DNA of 29,720 bases, taken from Candidatus Moraniibacteriota bacterium. Its GTDB lineage: Bacteria; Patescibacteriota; Minisyncoccia; Moranbacterales; UBA2206. This document shows positions 23,130 to 29,720 of this stretch, one piece after another. The stretch covers positions 1 to 29,720 of the forward strand of contig JAPLXF010000082.1 in assembly GCA_026396205.1 (NCBI GenBank), given 5' to 3'. How positions within the stretch are numbered: the stretch's first letter is position 1; the number at the start of each line of letters is the position of its first letter. The translations under genes and the position numbers were made by a program. Under the pieces are notes generated by a model. It did not search any database. It saw only the letters and a program-made list of their open reading frames with translations, and was not told the DNA's origin.

Positions 23130-26100
23130 ATGCCTTTCAAGAAAATTGATCCCAAAATGAACTTCCCTAAATTGGAGGAAGAAATTTTAAAGTTTTGGGA
23201 AGAGCAGAAAATATTTGAAAAATCCGTGGCTAAAAAGTCTCCGGCGGGAGATTTTATATTTTATGAAGGTCCGCCGTCAGCCAATGGCCGGCCGGGACTC
23301 CACCATGTGATTGCGCGCGCTTTCAAGGATATTATTCCCAGATACAAAACCATGAAAGGCTATCGGGTAGCCAGAAAAGCTGGCTGGGATACGCACGGAC
23401 TGCCGGTAGAACTGCAGGTGGAAAAAGCTCTGGGGCTGAAAAACAAGCAGGACATTGAAAATATTGTGCCGGGCAATCCTCGGGCCAGCATCATTGAATT
23501 CAATAAAAAATGCAAAGAGTCAGTCTGGCAATACAAGGAAGAATGGGAAAAAATGACCAGAAGAATGGGCTACTGGGTGGACATGAAAAATCCTTACATT
23601 ACTTATGAAAATAAATATATTGAGTCGGTATGGTGGATTTTAGCGCAAATCTTCAAGACTAAGAATAAAGACGGCGAAAGCTTAATCTATCGCGACCATA
23701 AAGTCGTGCCGTATTGCTATCGTTGCGGAACAGCGCTGTCTTCCCATGAAGTGGCGCAAGGCTACCAGAAAATAAAAGAGAATTCTGTTTATTTGAAATT
23801 TAAACTGAAGCCCAATAAAGAAAAGGGGATTGATAATAACACTTTTATTTTAGTTTGGACAACTACGCCTTGGACTTTGCCGGGCAATGTAGCGTTGGCA
23901 ATTAATGAGGAAATAGATTATGTAATATATGAAGATAATAGAGATGCTAAAGGTAATATTGAAACTTATATAGTATCTCTAGATTATTATCTTGAAAAAT
24001 TTCCACCGAAAGAGATTTTAGAAGGAAGGCCATCAGAATTTCCTCATGAAAAAGGTAGAATAATTGGAAAAGATTTACTGAATTTAAAATATGAGCCATT
24101 TTATAAATTAACTGACGATAAAAATACTTATAAAATAATCCACGGCGATTTTATTTTGACAACGGATGGAACAGGCATTGTGCACATCGCGCCGGCTTTT
24201 GGGGAAGATGATGCCGATGCTGGCAAAGAAAATGATTTGCCGACTTTGATCACTGTTAATGAAAAAGGCGAAATAACAGCTGATGTTCCGGGTAAAGGCA
24301 TTCCAGTTAAGAAAAAAGATGATAAAGGGAAATACAAAGCTGATGAGCTGATAATTTCCGATTTGAAAAAAAGGAATATAATTTTCAAAGAAGAAATGCA
24401 CGAACATGATTATCCTTTTTGCTGGCGTTGTGAAACTCCGCTGATTTATTATGCAAAACCTTCCTGGTTTATCCGCATGAGCGAACTAGCTGATGATTTA
24501 GCCAAAAATAATGAAAATATTAATTGGATTCCGGAATATATCAAAGAAGGCCGGTTCGGCGAATGGCTACGGGGCGTCAAAGATTGGGCGATTTCACGAG
24601 AAAGATATTGGGGAACTCCGCTGCCGATTTGGACTTGCGAATGCGGGGAAAATAACATAGTTGAATCTATAAAAGAACTGGAGAAATTATCAGGAAAAAA
24701 ATTAGAAGATCTGCATAAACCCTTTATTGACGACATAAAAATAAAATGCCAGTGTGGTAAAAAAATGCAAAGAGTGCCGGAAGTTTTGGATGTCTGGTTT
24801 GACAGTGGTTCAATGCCGCTGGCGCAATATTTTTATCCCAACGGAGCTACTGCGGAAGATAAAAAAAATATTGACAGCGGTAAATTTTTACCGGCCGATT
24901 ATATTTCCGAAGCCATTGACCAGACCCGTGGCTGGTTTTATACATTGCACGCCATTGCTACGCTTTTAAATAAAGCCGGAAAAGTACCGGTGGGCTATGC
25001 CTACAAAAATGTCATCTGCCTGGCGCATATTTTGGACGCCAAAGGCAAAAAGATGAGCAAATCCAAAGGCAATGTGATTGAGCCAATGGAAGTGATGAAC
25101 CAATACGGCGCCGATATGCTGCGCTGGGTGCTTTACACCATCAACCAGCCGGGTATGGCGAAAAAGTTTGATTTGAAAGTGATGAAAGATGCCATGAACC
25201 GGGTTTTTCGGATGCTCTGGAATTCCTATTCTTTTTTTGTGATGTATGCCAATATCGATAAGTTCAAAGTTCAATCCGCCAGCCGGCGGACAAAATTCAA
25301 AAGTGATAATTTGTTGGATAAATGGATTATTTCTGAATTAAATATCCTGATAAAAAATGTCGATGAAAAATTAGACAGTTATGATGTTTATGCGGCGGGT
25401 GGGATGATTGAAAAATTTATTGACAATCTTTCCAATTGGTATATCCGTCGTTCTCGCAAAAGATTTTGGAAATCGGAAGACGATGCAGATAAAAATAATG
25501 CTTACCAAACTTTGTGGACAGTTTTGGTAGAGCTTTCCAAATTAATGGCGCCGTTTACGCCATTTATCGCCGAAGAAATCTATCGGAATCTTACCTCACC
25601 CCAACCCTCTCCTTCAAAAGGAGAGGGGGATTTGGTTTCCGTGCATCTGGCGGATTTTCCGAAAGCAGATAAAAAATTGATTGATGAAAAATTAAATGAA
25701 GAGATGCAAAAAACCCGGGAAATTATTACCGAGGCTTTGCAGCTACGCGCTAAAGCGGGAGTTAAAGTCAGACAGCCCTTGGCCGATTTAAGAATTAAGA
25801 ACTACGAATTAAGGAAAGAATTTTTAGATATTATCAAAGAAGAATTAAATGTAAAAGATGTAAAAACTGATGTTAAAATTTCAGAAAATATCTCTTTGAA
25901 TACAGAAATAACCCAAGACCTGAAACTGGAAGGCACTGCTCGCGAAATCATCAGATTTATACAAGAAATGAGAAAAGAGGCGGGTTTTGAAGTTGACAAC
26001 CGCATCATTGTCGGCTATGCTGGCCAATCGGAAGTATTTGCAAAATTCGGCGATTTGATTGCCAAAGAAGTTTTAGCTAACGAAATTAAAAAAGAAAAAT

Positions 26101-26165
26101 TAAAAGAATTTGATTTGGAAAAAGAATTTAAAGAAGAACCAATTGCTATTCAAATAAAAAAATAA
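23130..26165 (+). CDS. ileS: Isoleucyl-tRNA synthetase, type 2-like
   Basis: The protein has 1011 residues. GPPSANGRPGLHHVIARAFKD with His58-His59 is the HIGH region in the form seen in eukaryote-like (type 2) enzymes, the type known for mupirocin resistance. WDTHGLPVELQVEKALG, the editing domain TTPWTLPGNVALAI, WISREREYWG-like AISRERYWGTPLP, and KMSKS at 641-645 follow. It charges tRNA-Ile and edits valine. CxxC pairs near PYCYRCG, FCWRCE and CECGENN and CQCGKK may bind zinc. Two short palindromic repeats lie in frame: at 25275-25290 (QSASRRTK) and at 25593-25637 (TSPQPSPSKGEGDL), in the anticodon-binding part. It begins eight bases after the GT4 gene. Confidence 0.96.
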   Translation: MPFKKIDPKMNFPKLEEEILKFWEEQKIFEKSVAKKSPAGDFIFYEGPPSANGRPGLHHVIARAFKDIIPRYKTMKGYRVARKAGWDTHGLPVELQVEKALGLKNKQDIENIVPGNPRASIIEFNKKCKESVWQYKEEWEKMTRRMGYWVDMKNPYITYENKYIESVWWILAQIFKTKNKDGESLIYRDHKVVPYCYRCGTALSSHEVAQGYQKIKENSVYLKFKLKPNKEKGIDNNTFILVWTTTPWTLPGNVALAINEEIDYVIYEDNRDAKGNIETYIVSLDYYLEKFPPKEILEGRPSEFPHEKGRIIGKDLLNLKYEPFYKLTDDKNTYKIIHGDFILTTDGTGIVHIAPAFGEDDADAGKENDLPTLITVNEKGEITADVPGKGIPVKKKDDKGKYKADELIISDLKKRNIIFKEEMHEHDYPFCWRCETPLIYYAKPSWFIRMSELADDLAKNNENINWIPEYIKEGRFGEWLRGVKDWAISRERYWGTPLPIWTCECGENNIVESIKELEKLSGKKLEDLHKPFIDDIKIKCQCGKKMQRVPEVLDVWFDSGSMPLAQYFYPNGATAEDKKNIDSGKFLPADYISEAIDQTRGWFYTLHAIATLLNKAGKVPVGYAYKNVICLAHILDAKGKKMSKSKGNVIEPMEVMNQYGADMLRWVLYTINQPGMAKKFDLKVMKDAMNRVFRMLWNSYSFFVMYANIDKFKVQSASRRTKFKSDNLLDKWIISELNILIKNVDEKLDSYDVYAAGGMIEKFIDNLSNWYIRRSRKRFWKSEDDADKNNAYQTLWTVLVELSKLMAPFTPFIAEEIYRNLTSPQPSPSKGEGDLVSVHLADFPKADKKLIDEKLNEEMQKTREIITEALQLRAKAGVKVRQPLADLRIKNYELRKEFLDIIKEELNVKDVKTDVKISENISLNTEITQDLKLEGTAREIIRFIQEMRKEAGFEVDNRIIVGYAGQSEVFAKFGDLIAKEVLANEIKKEKLKEFDLEKEFKEEPIAIQIKK
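25275..25290. repeat. Palindrome TCCGCCAGCCGGCGGA in ileS
   Basis: A 6-bp stem (TCCGCC/GGCGGA) with loop AGCC lies in a GC-rich patch inside an AT-rich gene. It looks like an interspersed palindrome and keeps the reading frame. Confidence 0.6.
25593..25637. repeat. Palindromic element inserted in frame in ileS
   Basis: CCCTCTCCTT (25605-25614), CAA, and AAGGAGAGGG (25618-25627) form a 10-bp perfect stem, with outer CCAA/TTGG. The encoded TSPQPSPSKGEGDL is unlike the surrounding protein and like the insert in argS. Confidence 0.8.
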
Positions 26166-26186
26166 CTATATTTCAGGAGGTGTCTT

Positions 26187-26390
26187 ATGGATTTTTTAGG
26201 AAGCCTTATGAAAGACAAGGAAACTATCAGATGCATCTGGACTATATTTTTCCTCATTCTGGCCACCATTCCGGTTTGCAAGTTCATTTATAAAAGAATG
26301 CCTCAATGTCCCGGATGCGGTAAAAAAATGAGCGTGGGAAGCGATGGAAAAGGAAATTTACACTGTTCAGAATGCAATGAAATTTTCTAA
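26187..26390 (+). CDS. Small membrane zinc-ribbon protein, 67 aa
   Basis: One membrane helix (about residues 17-36) is followed by a zinc ribbon with CPGC and CSEC, 20 residues apart, and a short end EIF. AGGAGGTG at 26175-26182 is five bases before the ATG. It starts 21 bases after ileS and precedes a second small zinc-ribbon gene, so the pair probably works together. No known family is recognised. A metal-binding membrane accessory is suggested by the layout only. Confidence 0.7.
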   Translation: MDFLGSLMKDKETIRCIWTIFFLILATIPVCKFIYKRMPQCPGCGKKMSVGSDGKGNLHCSECNEIF

Positions 26391-26410
26391 ATAAAAAAGG
26401 AGGGAATTGT

Positions 26411-26647
26411 ATGAACATTCTTACGCATCTGGGAAAAGCGATAAGCATAAAATTAAAAATGTTCCTCAAAATCATTTTGGGCGAAATCTGTCCAAGATGC
26501 CACAGCGAAGAGCTAAGCCAGAAAAATCTTTCTGGACAAAATATTTTTTCTCGAATTTTTGCTGGCATATCTCAGATAAATCTATGGGAAACTATATGCG
26601 GTAAATGCGGGTTCAAATTTTTTTCCTCTATCTGGTTTAAGTTTTAA
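26411..26647 (+). CDS. Small zinc-ribbon protein, 78 aa
   Basis: Two cysteine pairs, CPRC (about 27-30) and CGKC (about 63-66), form a probable zinc ribbon between amphipathic or hydrophobic stretches (ISIKLKMFLKIILG, IFSRIFAGISQINLW, FFSSIWFKF). AGGAGGG at 26398-26404 lies six bases before the ATG. It is 20 bases after the previous small zinc-ribbon gene and ends before a clear terminator. The CGKCGF end resembles zinc-ribbon proteins of the zinc-ribbon domain class, but no function can be assigned. Confidence 0.65.
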   Translation: MNILTHLGKAISIKLKMFLKIILGEICPRCHSEELSQKNLSGQNIFSRIFAGISQINLWETICGKCGFKFFSSIWFKF

Positions 26648-26663
26648 TTGTTGGATTTAGCAC

Positions 26664-26698
26664 AAAAGGCCTGGGATTCCCATGCCTTTTTCTTTTTT
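26664..26698 (+). terminator. Intrinsic terminator before recO
   Basis: AAAAGGC (26664-26670) pairs with GCCTTTT (26684-26690), with an inner TGGG/CCCA stem, and a T-rich tail runs to 26698. Confidence 0.88.
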
Positions 26699-26711
26699 GC
26701 TAAGATTAAGT

Positions 26712-26717
26712 TAAAAT
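26712..26717 (+). promoter_or_regulatory. -10 box of recO, leaderless
   Basis: TAAAAT ends six bases before the ATG at 26724, the same arrangement as argS. The -35 region overlaps the terminator T run and is poor. Confidence 0.45.
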
Positions 26718-26723
26718 TACTTT

Positions 26724-27437
26724 ATGGAATACAAATACACCGGCATAGTTTTATCAAAAAAAGACATCGGCGAAACCGATCGGATTTATACTATCTATAC
26801 CCGCGAAGCCGGAAAAATCAAGGCGCTGGGCAAAAGCGTGAGAAATCCAAAATCCAAGCTGGCCGGAAATTTGGAACCGCTGACGCAGGTGGAATTTTTT
26901 GTCGCCAGAACGCGCGGACTGGGGAAGATCACAGGCGTGATAGCCATAAATAATTACCCGCATATTAAAAATAATACCGAATTGCTTGAAGCAGTTTCTG
27001 AAACTTTTTCAATTCTCACCAGCATTACTTCCGAACAGCAAAAAGACGAAACTGTTTTTAATTTGCTGGGAGAATTTTTAGAGGTTTTGGAAAATCTGCC
27101 GGACCGGAAAAGTTTGGAAAAAATCGCCATTATAAAAATCGGCTTTCTTTTCAAATTGCTGGCCGAATTAGGCTATCAAACCGAAGCGGATAAATGCTCC
27201 GCTTGCGGAAAAAAACTCCAGCCGGAAAAAAATTATTTCAGCATTGAAAACGGAGGCGTTGTTTGCTCCAATTGCGGAAAAAATGGGATGCTTCTTATCT
27301 TGCCGATTTCTATAAAATTATTGCGCATTTTCCCCAAAAACAGCTTAAAAAATCTGGGGAAAATAAAAGTCAACCCGGAAAATATCCAGGAATTGGAAAC
27401 TATTCTTCAAAACTTGTTTCAGTGGATAAGGAAATAG
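26724..27437 (+). CDS. recO: DNA repair protein RecO
   Basis: The protein has 237 residues. The N-terminal OB fold begins YKYTGIVLSKKDIGETDRIYTIYTREAGKIKALGKSVR, the RecO family pattern. A helical domain follows, then a zinc-binding region with Cys158, Cys161, Cys181 and Cys184. RecO helps load RecA onto single-stranded DNA at gaps together with RecR, and anneals strands. The frame at 26648-26953 that overlaps it is a shadow. The gene follows a terminator and appears to have its own promoter. 58 bases separate it from the next gene. Confidence 0.93.
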   Translation: MEYKYTGIVLSKKDIGETDRIYTIYTREAGKIKALGKSVRNPKSKLAGNLEPLTQVEFFVARTRGLGKITGVIAINNYPHIKNNTELLEAVSETFSILTSITSEQQKDETVFNLLGEFLEVLENLPDRKSLEKIAIIKIGFLFKLLAELGYQTEADKCSACGKKLQPEKNYFSIENGGVVCSNCGKNGMLLILPISIKLLRIFPKNSLKNLGKIKVNPENIQELETILQNLFQWIRK

Positions 27438-27457
27438 CTAGATTGTCAAAAAAATTG

Positions 27458-27490
27458 TATAATATAAGCAGAATAAGTTTGTAATCAAAC
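27458..27490 (+). promoter_or_regulatory. -10 box and small hairpin before the DUF11-like gene
   Basis: A perfect TATAAT (27458-27463) is followed by GTTTG TAAT CAAAC (27477-27490), a small hairpin that ends five bases before the ATG at 27496. The TTGTCA at 27443 is too close to act as the -35 box. Confidence 0.45.
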
Positions 27491-27495
27491 AGCTT

Positions 27496-29403
27496 ATGAC
27501 CATTTCCGAAATACAAAAAAAGCTCTACAACAAAGAGGCCGATAAGGATTTATCCAAAATTGCGTCCAGCCAATTTGATCCGACGGCCGTTCCGGGTGCC
27601 GGTAAAGAGCAATTCACCAAGACTGACGCTTGGCAGGCTCCGGAAAAAGGATTGAAAGCGGAGCAGAAAAAAGCCATAAAGTTCGGAGCCATCGCTCTCG
27701 GTGGAATTTTGCTGGTGGCTTTGATAGTTATGGGCGTATTTTATTTTATGCAGTCGGCCTTCAATGAAGACCGGGTAAAAGTTTCCATCAGCGGCCCGGA
27801 AACAGCCCAGAGCGGGGATATTTTAACTTATGAAATTCAATATAAAAATAATAATCGAGCCAAGCTTTCCGGTGTGGTCTTAAGAGTTGGCTATCCCGAA
27901 GGTTTCAAGCCGGAAATCGAACAAGGCTTTCGCCAAGAAGGGCAAATGGCGGTAGCGCTGGATTTGGGCGAAATTAAAGGCTTCGGTTCGGGAAAAATAA
28001 CGCTCAAAGGCAAAGCCTACGGACCCAAAGGCAATTTAATGCTACTTGAAGCCGGTCTCACCTATAATCCCGCCAGCTATACCAACAAATTTGTAGCCAA
28101 AGGCCAGACCGGATTGACCATTATTTCTTCGCCCATTGTCGTGGAAGTTATGGCGCCGTTGGTTTTGGCCAGCGGCGGCGCGATTGATTATTTGGTGGAT
28201 TATAAAAATACGGGCAGTACGGACTATGAAGGCGTCAAAATAAAAGCGGAATATCCGGCCGGCTTTACTTTTTCCCAATCCGAACCGAAAAGTTCCGAAG
28301 GCGAAGGAGTTTTTTATGTCGGCCATCTCTCGGCCGGGCAGGAAGGCAAGCTGGTTATCAGCGGAAAATTGGAAGGTTCGCGGGATGAAATAAAACCGAT
28401 TAAAATTTCGGTCGGAGAAACCAGCGGCGGAATATTTTTAGTACATAACGACGAACGGGCGGAAACTAAAATCGTATCTCCGACTTTGGTTATTAGCCAA
28501 ACGGTTAATGGAGTCAGAGGCGTTAGCGTTAACGCGGGGGATACGCTTTTATTCACCATCACCTATAAAAATGAAGGCAATATCGGCCTGCGCGATGTTA
28601 TTATCACCGAAAAAATCGACAGCACCGTACTGGATTATTCCAAAATGGAATTGTCCAGCGGAGCTTTTGACGGCAACAGCAAAACCATTACTTGGAAATC
28701 CAAAGATATTCCCAACCTCCGATTTTTGGAAGCCGGACAAGGAGGAACTATACGATTTGATGTCAGGGTAAAAGAAATTATTCCGGTAGCCGGCGCCAGC
28801 GATAAAAATTTTATTATTTCCAGCATTGCTAAAATCGACAGTCCGGATGTGCCGGCTATTCTAGCCGGGAACAAAGTTATTTCCAGCAATCAAGTCGATT
28901 TCAAACTCAATTCAAAACTGGTGTTGGCTGTGAAAGGCTATTATAACGATACAAGCCTTCCCAATTCCGGCCCGATTCCTCCCCAAGTCGGCACCGATAC
29001 GACTTACACTATCCATTGGAAAATAGCCAATGTTTCCAATGACATTACCGGCGCTAAAGTGGAAACTGTTTTGCCGACTGGAGTGGTTTTTACCGGCAAA
29101 GTTTATCCGGAAAATACAAAACTTACTTATAACGACCGCAGTGGAAGCTTGATTTGGGAAATCGGAACCATGGCGGCCGGCGAGGGCGTGCTTTCACCGG
29201 GCAAGGAAATAAGTTTTCAGGTTAAAGTCAACCCGGCACCCAGCCAAGTGGATACGATGGTTGATCTGACAGGCGCTTCGATTTTTTCCGCCAAGGATAT
29301 TTTTACCGGCAGCGATGTATCCACTACCACAGAAAAGAAAACTACTTTTTTGTCGGAAGACACGAAAATTTTAAGCAACGGATATAAAGTTCAGGCCAAG
29401 TAG
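27496..29403 (+). CDS. Membrane protein with repeated DUF11-like extracellular domains
   Basis: The protein has 635 residues. A cytoplasmic N-terminus of about 60 residues (MTISEIQKKLYNKEADKDL...) is followed by one membrane helix (about 63-85) and about 545 outside residues. The outside part has four or so beta-sandwich domains of DUF11/conserved repeat type: GDILTYEIQYKNNN, IDYLVDYKNTG, GDTLLFTITYKNEG and TDTTYTIHWKIANV each open a domain, with LEAGQGGTIRFDVRV-like closing strands. There is no N-terminal signal peptide and no C-terminal anchor. Proteins of this layout recur in Patescibacteria and are probably structural surface components; the function is unknown. It precedes tgt by two bases. 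Confidence 0.8.
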   Translation: MTISEIQKKLYNKEADKDLSKIASSQFDPTAVPGAGKEQFTKTDAWQAPEKGLKAEQKKAIKFGAIALGGILLVALIVMGVFYFMQSAFNEDRVKVSISGPETAQSGDILTYEIQYKNNNRAKLSGVVLRVGYPEGFKPEIEQGFRQEGQMAVALDLGEIKGFGSGKITLKGKAYGPKGNLMLLEAGLTYNPASYTNKFVAKGQTGLTIISSPIVVEVMAPLVLASGGAIDYLVDYKNTGSTDYEGVKIKAEYPAGFTFSQSEPKSSEGEGVFYVGHLSAGQEGKLVISGKLEGSRDEIKPIKISVGETSGGIFLVHNDERAETKIVSPTLVISQTVNGVRGVSVNAGDTLLFTITYKNEGNIGLRDVIITEKIDSTVLDYSKMELSSGAFDGNSKTITWKSKDIPNLRFLEAGQGGTIRFDVRVKEIIPVAGASDKNFIISSIAKIDSPDVPAILAGNKVISSNQVDFKLNSKLVLAVKGYYNDTSLPNSGPIPPQVGTDTTYTIHWKIANVSNDITGAKVETVLPTGVVFTGKVYPENTKLTYNDRSGSLIWEIGTMAAGEGVLSPGKEISFQVKVNPAPSQVDTMVDLTGASIFSAKDIFTGSDVSTTTEKKTTFLSEDTKILSNGYKVQAK

Positions 29404-29405
29404 CT

Positions 29406-29720
29406 ATGTTTAAAATTACGGCAACTGAATCCGGCCGGCGGATCGGCCAATTGGAAACGATGCACGGAGTAGTTCACACTCCGTTTTTTTTGCCGATTGC
29501 CACCAAGGGCGCGGTGAAAAATTTAATTCCTGAGGAAGTTCGAGCTATCGGCGCCGAAATTATTTTAGGCAATACCTACCATCTCTGGCTACGTCCGGGC
29601 GACGAACTGATAAAAAAAGCCGGTGGACTACATAAATTTATGGATTGGGGCGGACCAATTCTGACCGATTCCGGCGGTTTTCAGATATTTTCTTTAGGTG
29701 CGCGAGCAGAAAAAAAATAC
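29406..29720 (+). CDS. tgt: Queuine/7-deazaguanine tRNA-ribosyltransferase, 5' part
   Basis: The window ends 105 codons into the gene. The start MFKITATESGRRIGQLET, TPFFLPIATKGAVKNL, ILGNTYHLWLRPG, and TDSGGFQIFSL with the active-site Asp88 are diagnostic. The enzyme swaps guanine 34 in the anticodons of tRNAs with GUN for a queuosine precursor. No queuosine synthesis gene is visible here, so the base may be salvaged. The gene is cut by the window end, not broken. A terminator-like hairpin lies inside its first 90 bases. Confidence 0.95.
   Translation, partial: MFKITATESGRRIGQLETMHGVVHTPFFLPIATKGAVKNLIPEEVRAIGAEIILGNTYHLWLRPGDELIKKAGGLHKFMDWGGPILTDSGGFQIFSLGARAEKKY
29465..29491 (+). terminator. 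Terminator-like hairpin inside tgt
   Basis: CGGAGT (29465-29470) pairs with ACTCCG (29478-29483), with a seven-base loop, and eight T follow directly. It is encoded by codons for HGVVHTPFFL. It may attenuate tgt or be fortuitous. Confidence 0.5.

Noticed and set aside
26648..26953. 101-codon frame overlapping recO
   Set aside because: It runs through the terminator and overlaps the firmly recognised RecO frame; shadow.
27443..27463. TTGTCA with TATAAT as a full promoter
   Set aside because: The spacing is only nine bases, too short for a sigma70-type pair; only the -10 box was kept.

Overview
The window looks like a piece of a Candidate Phyla Radiation (Patescibacteria, probably Parcubacteria-type) chromosome. 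The reasons are the moderately AT-rich sequence, dense small operons, many start codons without a Shine-Dalgarno sequence, an envelope-related gene set typical of these reduced genomes, and large one-off secreted proteins next to a universal translation core. This placement is an inference from gene content; no rRNA is present to confirm it.

Layout. 1-4302 is the 3' part of a very large wall or surface protein (LamG-like, parallel beta-helix, Ig/FN3-like domains, C-terminal membrane anchor). 4328-6058 holds a CAP-domain secreted protein and a membrane-anchored lysozyme-like protein, each with its own sigma70-like promoter. 6059-6499 is the only long stretch without a gene; it is full of nested hairpins, ends in a 12-bp perfect terminator, and probably encodes an unclassified structured RNA. 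6500-13275 is a tightly packed + strand operon of eight genes: GH1 glycosidase, YgjP-type metalloprotease, EamA transporter, membrane-anchored clan A-like glycosidase, L,D-transpeptidase, C39-like protein, D-Ala-D-Ala ligase and a 57-residue membrane protein. 13360-14258 holds a HAD phosphatase and a small membrane protein, which converge on a bidirectional terminator. 14378-16619 is a minus-strand translation cluster, in transcription order smpB, ssrA (tmRNA), infC, rpmI, rplT. smpB and the tmRNA gene overlap by 8 bases. 16714-20187 encodes a 1157-residue secreted protein that looks like two proteins joined through an internal signal peptide. 20296-26647 holds argS, a GT4 glycosyltransferase, a type 2-like ileS and two small zinc-ribbon proteins. 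26724-29720 holds recO, a conserved membrane protein with repeated DUF11-like domains, and the 5' part of tgt.

How the genes fit together: the 6.5-13.3 kb operon joins peptidoglycan precursor synthesis (Ddl) and cross-linking (L,D-transpeptidase) to glycan-active enzymes and a transporter, so it reads as an envelope or sugar-use module. The minus-strand cluster is a ribosome and ribosome-rescue module.

The most unusual features are the hairpin-rich RNA locus at about 6.1-6.4 kb, which carries a copy of the 16S 3'-end anti-Shine-Dalgarno motif; the smpB/ssrA overlap, in which maturation of the tmRNA should remove the smpB stop codon; the internal signal peptide; palindromic elements inserted in frame into both tRNA synthetases; and heptamer arrays that fold over the infC start.
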